From the NCBI RefSeq assembly GCF_029109325.1, contig NZ_JAQKQJ010000021.1, positions 1 to 64,000 on the forward strand: DNA of 64,000 bases, given 5' to 3'. Positions 59,001-64,000 of the stretch are shown here, one piece after another. A program made the translations under genes and the position numbers. Position 1 is the stretch's first letter; each line of letters starts with the position of its first letter. The DNA comes from Nodosilinea sp. PGN35 (GTDB lineage: Bacteria; Cyanobacteriota; Cyanobacteriia; Phormidesmidales; Phormidesmidaceae). The notes beneath the pieces are model-generated. The model had not been told where the DNA came from, made no database searches, and saw nothing but the letters and a program-made list of their open reading frames with translations.

Positions 59001-60001
59001 TTGAGCGACTTAAACGAAACCGCGCGGGTGATGATCCGCCCATCCACCTCGGGCAGGGCCACATTCATGGCGATGTCGCGGGGCGAGAGGCCCAGGCTCT
59101 GGCTGGCCCAGGCGGCTTTGGTGCCACCGCTGAGAATCACTTGCAGCACCGGCACATCCAGGGTTTCCCATAGATCTAAATTGGGGGTGGCACCGTCTAG
59201 CTTTGCCACTGAAAAGCTGGTGGTATTCAGCAGCACGTCAATGCCCTGGCCATGCTTGGGCTTGAGCAGGGCGACCAAATCCGCCTGCACCTCAGGATCT
59301 TGCAGCGACGACACAAACACCGGCACCGGATGCAGCTGCCGTTCGGCCAGGGCCGCCACCAGGGCATCGATGGGCGCGGTGTTGCCCGCCAGGTAGTGGG
59401 CGCGGTAGAAGATCAGGCCAATTTTGGATTTTGGATTTTGGATTTTGGATTTTGAATTGACAGGGTAGAGCCCGACTTTGGGGATAGGCTGGGGCTCGGG
59501 AGGGCGGTAGGCGGTGTGGAGGATGCGATCGCACAGCCACATCAGCCCGTGGGCCATATTTTCAACGCCGCCCTCGTTGAGGTAGCGCCACAGCTGGTTG
59601 GCCACCGTCAGCGGCACGGTGGAGTGGCTGATTAAATCCGGGGCGGGGCGATCGTCGCCGGGTAGCACAACTAGCGCCGCTCCGGTCTCGGCGGCCACAT
59701 CCCGCACGACTTCTAAGCCGTAGGGCCAGTAGGCGCGGCCCCCCAGCAGCCGCACCACGATGATTTGGGCATGGCGCAGCACATCGTCGGCGTAGGTGTC
59801 GATGGCCAGCTGCTGCTGAAGCTGAAGCAGGTTGGCCACCCGCAGGGCCGGAAAATCGGCCGGGAAACTGGCCCGCGCCAGGCTTTGAATTTCGGTGTCG
59901 GCGGCGGTGAGAAACACCAGCGGTGCCGGAGACTGCTCGACAAAAATGACGCCCTCGGTATCCGGCGTCCAGCCGCCGGGGGTAGCGGCTAAGCGATGCA
60001 T
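56075..60001 (-). CDS. cobN: Cobaltochelatase subunit CobN
   Basis: 1308-aa large chelatase subunit that, with ATPase partners, inserts cobalt into hydrogenobyrinic acid a,c-diamide on the aerobic B12 route. Typical cyanobacterial start MHRLAATPGGWTPDTEGVIF, then VVRLLGGRAYWPYG, VNVALPEVDGRIITRAVSFK-like block, ILANYPNRDGRLANGVGLDT, IVHLGKHGNLEWLPGKGVGL, DYFAFYTWLRHSFGAQA and C-terminal ARCVADHMYEGVAQAYLLDP. CobN rather than ChlH by these blocks. Three low-complexity insertions interrupt it: about residues 182-194 (SKSKIQNPKSKIG), 474-515 (Gly/Ser then Pro/His/Thr-rich) and 686-722 (two TPGQTRGSAPAST units). All keep the frame. Divergent from the GAF kinase gene; no cobalamin riboswitch seen upstream. 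Confidence 0.95.
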   Translation of the reverse strand: MHRLAATPGGWTPDTEGVIFVEQSPAPLVFLTAADTEIQSLARASFPADFPALRVANLLQLQQQLAIDTYADDVLRHAQIIVVRLLGGRAYWPYGLEVVRDVAAETGAALVVLPGDDRPAPDLISHSTVPLTVANQLWRYLNEGGVENMAHGLMWLCDRILHTAYRPPEPQPIPKVGLYPVNSKSKIQNPKSKIGLIFYRAHYLAGNTAPIDALVAALAERQLHPVPVFVSSLQDPEVQADLVALLKPKHGQGIDVLLNTTSFSVAKLDGATPNLDLWETLDVPVLQVILSGGTKAAWASQSLGLSPRDIAMNVALPEVDGRIITRAVSFKSLNQRSEALETDVVTYEPVGDRIQFVADLAAHWADLRRTPAGDRRIALILANYPNRDGRLANGVGLDTPQSAIEVLHALKAAGYTVGDIPTDGDDLIRQLTAGVTNDPEGADFREVYQFLSYPDYYQHFERLPEAVRTGMINRWGSGGVGEWGSKGDGGDGGDSTQHPITPSPHHSITPPAPFPIPGLQLGNVFIGIQPSRGYDRDPALNYHSPDLEPTHDYFAFYTWLRHSFGAQAIVHLGKHGNLEWLPGKGVGLSQNCYPEAMLGPMPHLYPFIVNDPGEGSQAKRRAQAVILDHLTPPLTRAELYGPLEKLEGLVDEYYEAQSLDPSRLALIGDRILTLLTETSLLAEISPTPGQTRGSAPASTTPGQTRGSAPASTHPPIHPSTLPLPNLLPTLDTYLCDLKEAQIRDGLHIFGRCPDGRQLRDLIVAIARHPGPGRQGLTRAIADSWNLDFDPLTAEPGDAFTELEGCRIAGDAIAMLEEAASRLVEDLLNPSPPPPHSHSPLAPELHWIQHTLIPALHRTTDEIAHLLAGLDGRYVPSGPAGAPTRNRPDVLPTGRNFFSVDIRAIPTESAWDVGRRAAEVLVEQYTQDHGDYPQTLGLSVWGTSTMRTGGDDIAEALALMGVRPVWDGPSRRVVDFEVLPLGAIGRPRVDVTLRISGFFRDAFPNLIDLVDQAVAAVAALEEPPEQNPLAARVRQESAEWQAQGLSAEQAELRSRYRIFGSKPGAYGAGLQGLIESQNWTTDEDLARAYLNWSGYAYGRGAQGHAVPEAFEQRLKHLQVVLHNQDNREHDLLDSDDYYQFQGGMTVAARTLQGQQPATYFGDHAVTEKPRVRSLAAEIAKVYRSRVVNPKWIEGVMRHGYKGAFELAATVDYLFAYDATARCVADHMYEGVAQAYLLDPAVQAFVQASNPWALRDMAERLLEAHQRGLWATAPAPMLDALRQAAHQAEGVLENQQYNDSSTAAPRARHD
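57867..57943 (-). repeat. 2 x 39-bp in-frame tandem repeat within cobN
   Basis: Units 57867-57904 and 57906-57943 (identical over 38 bp, period 39) encode TPGQTRGSAPAST twice. Each contains a near-palindrome around CACGTG (CAGACCCACGTGTCTG), like extragenic repeats of cyanobacteria. It is flanked by a GGATGGGT microsatellite (57841-57866). Confidence 0.92.
59418..59455 (-). repeat. TTTTGGA microsatellite within cobN
   Basis: TTTTGGATTTTGGATTTTGG-type repeat, read on the minus strand as codons for SKSKIQNPKSKI. The same microsatellite in the other orientation lies in the dev operon spacer near 28625-28653. Confidence 0.9.
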
Positions 60002-60192
60002 GGGCGACTCCTAGGGCAACAGCAGGACGGCAACGACAAATCTGAAGGAACTCTAGCGTAAGTCAGAGTAGGCCCCAAACGGGGGCTACCATAGGGACTC
60101 CCTAACCGGAGCACTCCGCAAAACCTTAAGGCTTTCTTTGGCAACCCGCCGTTTTTATTCACCGCAGTGGTCGCCCTCGGCCTCAGAATGGA

Positions 60193-62394
60193 ATGATGCC
60201 TGATTTTACCGACCGTGGCACTGAACAGGTCATGCCCAAGCTGGCGCTGGTCTTGCTGGGGCAGTTTTTGCATCAGTACTGTCAACAGCATCGGCTGACC
60301 CTGCTCACCGAAACAAACCTGCCCGCTGACACCGCTGACGGCAGCAGCTTTTGGTGTCTGCTCGGCCCAGAGCTGTCGGTGGTGGTGACTGCCCAGCCCC
60401 AGGAGGACGATCGCGCCGTGGTCGAGGTGGCCGCTGAAGCTGCGGTCGTAGAAGCCTTTTTGACCCAGCGCGGCCTGGGTCGCCCCCTGGCAACTACGGG
60501 CCTGAACGCCCTGAGCCAGTTTATGCTGGCCTGGCTTCAGGCCTGCGCCGAGGCGGCCCAGGCCGTGGTACCCCCTGTCACCAACCGGCAGCAGGAGCGC
60601 CGCCTGCTGCTCAACCAGGTGATTACCAAAATTCAGGGCAGCCTGGAGCTGAGCGAAATTTTAGAGACCACCGTGGCCGAGGTGCGCCAGTTTCTCCAGG
60701 CCGATCGGCTGCTGATCTATCAGTTCGATCAGATCTCCAATGCCCTGGTAAGGTCGATGGATAGCGCTGCCCCAGAGCAGGTCAAGGGATCTGACACGAT
60801 GGGCTACATCACCTACGAGTCGCGATCGAGCGATCGCCTCGCCTCGGTACTCAACTACACCGAAAACCTCTGCTTTCACCACCACCCTGACTACCCCCAC
60901 CAGGAGCGCCGCTACCGCCACGGTCACCCCCTCGCCATCGACGATGTGGCCAAAGCCTATCCCCACGCCCCCTGTATGACTAGCTTTCTCCAGCAGGTGC
61001 AGGTGAAGTCAAAGGCCGTGGCCCCCATTCGGGTAGGGCAGCAGCTCTGGGGCCTGTTGATTGTGCACCAGTGCGATGACCTGCGCCAGTGGCAGCCCTG
61101 GGAAACTGAGTTTTTGCAGCACATTGCCGAACACCTGGCGATCGCCATCAACCAGGCCCAGCTCTACCACCAGCTCCAGCAGCAAACCCAAAACCTGGAG
61201 GTCTGCGTCGTCGAGCGCACCCAGGATCTGCGCGATGCCCTGGTGGCCGCCGAAGCCGCCAACCGGGCCAAGACCGAGTTTTTGGCCACCATGAGCCACG
61301 AGCTACGCACCCCCCTCACCTACATCATCGGCATGTCGGCCACCCTGCTGCGCTGGTCGCTGGGGGAGCTCACCCCCCGCCAGCGCGACTACCTCTCCAC
61401 CATTCAGACCAGCGGTGAGCACCTGCTGCGGGTGATCAACGACATTCTCGACGTGTCAAAAATTGAGGCCGGGCGCACCGTACTCGAAGTGCGGCAGTTC
61501 TCCCTCACCTCCCTTTGCCGCCAGAGCGTCGATGCCTTTCGCAACGAAGCTGCCCAGCACGCCATCGACATCTCCCTTGACCTCAAGCTGTCCACCGGCC
61601 AAGACACCTTCTTCGCCGACCCCCGTCGGGTGCGGCAAATCCTCGCCAACCTGCTCAGCAACGCCGTCAAGTTTACCCCCGCCGAGGGCAAAGTCATCCT
61701 GCGGGTGCGGCGCGAACAAAACGATGCCGTCTTTCAAATTCAGGACACCGGCATTGGCATTTCGCCCACGGCTCAATCTCTGCTGTTTGAAAAGTTTCAG
61801 CAGTTGGAGAGCGTGCGCCAGCGAGAGCACCAGGGCACCGGGCTGGGCCTAGCCCTGACCAAACAGCTGGTTCAACTCCACGGCGGCTCCATTCGGGTGA
61901 GTTCAGAGGTGGGCATGGGCTCGGTCTTCACAGTCAGAATTCCGCTACAGCGACTGACCAACCCCCTGGAGCCCTCCCCGGCCACCACCGCCGAACCCGT
62001 CGTGGGCCGCATTGTGCTGGTTGAAGACAACGAAGAGACCGCTGACATCGTCTGCAACATGCTCACCGCCGCTGGCTACCAGGTAATCTGGATTGTGGAC
62101 GGCTCGCGGGTGCTCGACCAGGTGGAGCTACTTCAGCCCGCCGCCATAGTCATCAGCCTCGAGCTGGCCAGCGCCAGCGGCAGCGACATCATCACCACGC
62201 TGCACCGCAGAGCAGGCTCCTCGGGGCCTAAAATTTTGGCCTTGATAGATTTGGACAGCCCCGACCAAACCGAGCAGGCCCTTGGGGCGGGGGCCAACGA
62301 CTGCGTTGGCAAGCCCATCGACCCCAGGCACCTGCTGGCCACGGTCAACGCCCTGATGACCACCCAGGCCGTAGAGGTTCAGGGCAACGTTTAG
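60193..62394 (+). CDS. GAF-domain hybrid histidine kinase with cyanobacteriochrome-like cysteines and a degenerate receiver
   Basis: 733-aa soluble protein. After a 130-residue N-terminal region comes a phytochrome-related GAF (about 145-315): ADRLLIYQFDQ, ENLCFHHHPDYP, HGHPLAIDDVAKAYPHAPCM, KAVAPIRVGQQLWGLLIVHQ. It has Cys227 in an LCF context and Cys261 at the usual bilin Cys position, followed by Met rather than His. A coiled-coil linker leads to a HisKA (FLATMSHELRTPLTYIIGMS) and HATPase (NLLSNAVKFTPAEG, DTGIGISP, GTGLGLALTKQL). The C-terminal receiver keeps LVEDNEE and GKPI, but the phospho-Asp is Ser655 (VISLELASASG). The stop codon TAG is the first triplet of a MITE end. Confidence 0.9.
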   Translation: MMPDFTDRGTEQVMPKLALVLLGQFLHQYCQQHRLTLLTETNLPADTADGSSFWCLLGPELSVVVTAQPQEDDRAVVEVAAEAAVVEAFLTQRGLGRPLATTGLNALSQFMLAWLQACAEAAQAVVPPVTNRQQERRLLLNQVITKIQGSLELSEILETTVAEVRQFLQADRLLIYQFDQISNALVRSMDSAAPEQVKGSDTMGYITYESRSSDRLASVLNYTENLCFHHHPDYPHQERRYRHGHPLAIDDVAKAYPHAPCMTSFLQQVQVKSKAVAPIRVGQQLWGLLIVHQCDDLRQWQPWETEFLQHIAEHLAIAINQAQLYHQLQQQTQNLEVCVVERTQDLRDALVAAEAANRAKTEFLATMSHELRTPLTYIIGMSATLLRWSLGELTPRQRDYLSTIQTSGEHLLRVINDILDVSKIEAGRTVLEVRQFSLTSLCRQSVDAFRNEAAQHAIDISLDLKLSTGQDTFFADPRRVRQILANLLSNAVKFTPAEGKVILRVRREQNDAVFQIQDTGIGISPTAQSLLFEKFQQLESVRQREHQGTGLGLALTKQLVQLHGGSIRVSSEVGMGSVFTVRIPLQRLTNPLEPSPATTAEPVVGRIVLVEDNEETADIVCNMLTAAGYQVIWIVDGSRVLDQVELLQPAAIVISLELASASGSDIITTLHRRAGSSGPKILALIDLDSPDQTEQALGAGANDCVGKPIDPRHLLATVNALMTTQAVEVQGNV

Positions 62395-62520
62395 GGCGTG
62401 TCATCAAGTGTGGCCAAAAGTCATGAATATCAAGCCTTGCCACGCCCGACCCAACCGACAGGCTAGGGGCTGCAACCCTTGATTTTTGAGGATTCAGCAG
62501 CTGATTGATGACAGCCCCTA
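62392..62520. mobile_element. 129-bp IS-like MITE supplying both flanking stop codons
   Basis: Left end TAGGGCGTGTCATCAA (62392-62407), right end TTGATGACAGCCCCTA (62505-62520): inverted repeats differing by a CG/GC swap. The ends resemble those of IS5/IS1031-type insertion sequences (my recollection of the family, not a search). The first TAG is the stop of the GAF kinase and the last CTA is the stop (TAG) of the convergent Psb32-like gene. No transposase; a TA duplication would fit the borders. A second TAGGGGCTG at 62464-62472 repeats the right end inside it. Confidence 0.75.
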
Positions 62521-63309
62521 GGTCTCAGAGTTAGAAGCCTGGCCGCCGAAGGCAGGGGTCAGATAGGCCACCAGTGCCCCAATCAAGAAGCCGACCACGT
62601 TGCGCGTCAGGGGCAGCCAGTCGCTGGTGCGGGTGACCACCGGGCCAATGCCAAAAGCAAAGAACAAAATTCCCCACAGGGGCGAAAAAATCAGCACCCA
62701 CTGCCAGGCCAAAATCTGACCCGGCTTGCGGGGATGGGCCGCAAAGCCGCAGATCACGCCGCCGACAATGGAGGTAATTAGAGTGAGCACCCACTGCTCC
62801 TGGGGCAGGCCGGGCACGACGTTGCAGCCCCCCTGGCGCAGGCAGCCCTGAATCGATTCAAGGGCGCTGAGAATGGAGTTGTCTTCGCCGTTTTCGCGCA
62901 CAAAGAACTGGTTGCCGTAGCGGGTTTGCAGCTCAATCCAAAAGGTGCGGGGCAGCAGGTCGTAGACGGCATCGCCGACGCTGAAGTTGAGCAGATTGCC
63001 GCCGCGGGGGTCGGCCACCAGCATAATGCTGCGATCGTCGAGTCCCCAAAAGTCTTTTACGGCACGGCCTGGGGTCTGGTCGTACTGGGTCAGCACCCGC
63101 AGTTTCCAGCCGGTTTCGGTTTCAAAGTCGCTGAGCTGAGAGTCGAGGCTTTCCTCTTGGCGGGCGCTGAGCGACTTGGCCAGATCAATGATAGCGGTCT
63201 GAGTGTCGGGCAGAAGCTCGGGGTTGTCGTAGGCCAAAGCCGGTGCCATGGGCAGCCAGGCGCAGAGGCTTACTACACAAATGACCAAAATGTTTAGCGC
63301 GTGTCTCAT
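62518..63309 (-). CDS. psb32: TPM-domain protein, Psb32-like
   Basis: 263-aa protein. A signal peptide (HALNILVICVVSLCAWLPMA, cleavage near PALA-YD) leads to a TPM domain at about residues 30-155 (DTQTAIIDLAKSLSARQEES, WKLRVLTQYDQTPGRAVKDF, SIMLVADPRGGNLLNFSVGD). Three TMs follow (VLTLITSIVGGVICGFAAHP, WVLIFSPLWGILFFAFGIGP, VVGFLIGALVAYLTPAFGG). Psb32 and plant TLP18.3 are thylakoid-lumen proteins that help photosystem II repair; the topology (TPM in the lumen) fits. I use the ATG at 63309, which begins directly at the signal peptide; 63330 is also open. The stop codon lies in the end of a MITE. Confidence 0.82.
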   Translation of the reverse strand: MRHALNILVICVVSLCAWLPMAPALAYDNPELLPDTQTAIIDLAKSLSARQEESLDSQLSDFETETGWKLRVLTQYDQTPGRAVKDFWGLDDRSIMLVADPRGGNLLNFSVGDAVYDLLPRTFWIELQTRYGNQFFVRENGEDNSILSALESIQGCLRQGGCNVVPGLPQEQWVLTLITSIVGGVICGFAAHPRKPGQILAWQWVLIFSPLWGILFFAFGIGPVVTRTSDWLPLTRNVVGFLIGALVAYLTPAFGGQASNSET

Positions 63310-63490
63310 ACTGGCTTGCCGTAAAAACATGAAGACGACAGTAGACGCCCCACCGTCGGCCCGGGGTAAGGCCCATAGTGGAGTATTTTCCTTAATTTAG
63401 TCTATACCTTTGTTAACAGTTGTTTACACAACTCTAATGTTTCTCCGCACCCGAGACCCGACCCCGGTTCTTTTCAGCGGCCTGTACTGT

Positions 63491-64000
63491 TTACTGGCCA
63501 GAGGGCAGATGTAGATCAAAGCGGGCCTCCCCGGCGGGGCTGGGGGTCAGCAGCAGATCGCCGCCATGGGCCCGGGCGATTTCGCGGGCCAGGCTCAGGC
63601 CCAGGCCCAGCCCTTCAGTTTCACGGGTGCGGGCGGGGTCGCCGCGATAGAAGCGATCGAACAGGCGGCTGGTCTCAAGGGCGGTGAGGGGGAATGTGGC
63701 GTTGGTCAGCGTCAGCTGCACCTGGGCCTGGGCGCGGCGGGCCAGGACTCGTACCCAGCCCTGGGGCAGGTTGTATTTGGCCGCGTTGGTAATTAGGTTT
63801 TGCACCACCTGGGCCAGCAGGTCGCGATCGCCCATCACCGCCAGCCCCGGCTCAATCTCAGCGCTCACCGCCAGCTCCGGGGCCAGCAGCGAGAGATCCT
63901 CCAGCTGATCGTGCACCAGGGCCGTAAAATCGACCGGCTGGCGCTGAATACTCATCTGCCCGGCATCGGCCAAAGACAGCAGCAGCAGCTTGCGCACAAT
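63491..64000 (-). CDS. Sensor histidine kinase, C-terminal part (runs off the window)
   Basis: The last 169 codons of a HisKA-type kinase; the 5' part lies beyond base 64000. Visible: the end of the dimerisation helix (KLLLLSLADAGQMSIQRQPV), N-box LLAQVVQNLITNAAKYNLPQ, an F-box-like SRLFDRFYRGDPARTRETEG, G-box GLGLGLSLAREIARAHGGDL, ending ARFDLHLPSGQ. The D-box (DxGxG) is not obvious between LTLTNATFPLTALETSRLF, so nucleotide binding may be atypical or this may be a divergent EnvZ/PhoR-like kinase. Sensor part and partner regulator are outside the window. Confidence 0.88.
   Translation of the reverse strand: MVRKLLLLSLADAGQMSIQRQPVDFTALVHDQLEDLSLLAPELAVSAEIEPGLAVMGDRDLLAQVVQNLITNAAKYNLPQGWVRVLARRAQAQVQLTLTNATFPLTALETSRLFDRFYRGDPARTRETEGLGLGLSLAREIARAHGGDLLLTPSPAGEARFDLHLPSGQ

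Noticed and set aside
60002..60192. Cobalamin riboswitch upstream of cobN
   Set aside because: No B12-box-like conserved core could be found; only a short CGGAG/CTCCG hairpin.

Overview
The window looks like a chromosomal segment of a GC-rich, probably filamentous, non-heterocystous cyanobacterium (Leptolyngbya/Nodosilinea-like). This is inferred from the recurrent HIP1-type octamer GCGATCGC, a class II Calvin-cycle aldolase, cyanobacterial CobN, Psb32-like TPM protein, XisH/XisI, DevBCA-type exporters, DUF29 remnants and multi-PAS/GAF hybrid kinases. Gene density is high, most genes are ordinary housekeeping or signalling genes, and there is no prophage, CRISPR array, rRNA operon or intact insertion sequence.

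Layout. 0-13 kb: a decayed DUF29 gene, cyclophilin, the proline-oxidising bifunctional PutA, the XisH/XisI pair, a TPR membrane protein, a PhnD/PhnC-type ABC pair without its permease, an EEP nuclease, SurE, a LexA-like S24 repressor, HemB, tRNA-Lys(TTT) and fructose-bisphosphate aldolase. 13-23 kb: a minus-strand taxis cluster (cheB, pentapeptide protein, cheR, double-domain cheW, HAMP-less receptor, and a CheA with two duplicated Hpt domains and a receiver). 23-31 kb: LeuRS, divergent from a devB-devC-devC-devA exporter operon with two different permeases, followed by a YbjN-like protein. 31-41 kb: an AT-richer GT61 glycosyltransferase, a ProA homologue that lacks the usual catalytic cysteine, LepB, an AI-2E family protein, small uncharacterised proteins, and an E. 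coli-type IlvD. 41-56 kb: a block of large sensory proteins, all on the minus strand: a NarX-type PAS kinase, a GAF/PAS diguanylate cyclase, a REC-EAL phosphodiesterase, a lone receiver, and two tandem hybrid kinases. 56-64 kb: CobN, a GAF hybrid kinase with cyanobacteriochrome-like cysteines and a phospho-dead receiver, a Psb32-like TPM protein, and the C-terminus of another kinase.

The most unusual layer is non-coding. I see three families of small non-autonomous (MITE-like) elements. The first is a fold-back element of about 104 bp with TATAGC/GCTATA ends in six copies, each sitting within about 75 bp downstream of a stop codon and always in the same orientation to that gene. The second is a 102-bp element with CTAGTAC/GTACTAG ends in two nearly identical copies, both in convergent gaps. 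The third is a 129-bp element with IS-like termini whose two ends supply the stop codons of both flanking genes. I also found two decayed genes: a DUF29 gene, and the end of a histidine kinase ATPase domain lying directly upstream of an orphan receiver, which suggests that receiver is the survivor of a collapsed hybrid kinase. Intergenic-type repeats have also entered the cobN reading frame.

How the genes fit together: proline turnover is represented on both sides (PutA and a ProA homologue); tetrapyrrole/corrin metabolism by HemB and CobN; surface behaviour by the taxis cluster, the cyclic-di-GMP enzymes, the GT61 enzyme and the Dev-type exporter. No single locus is clearly a new defence or mobile system. 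The best leads are the 3'-end element family, the possible non-canonical photoreceptor kinase and the kinase-to-orphan-receiver decay.
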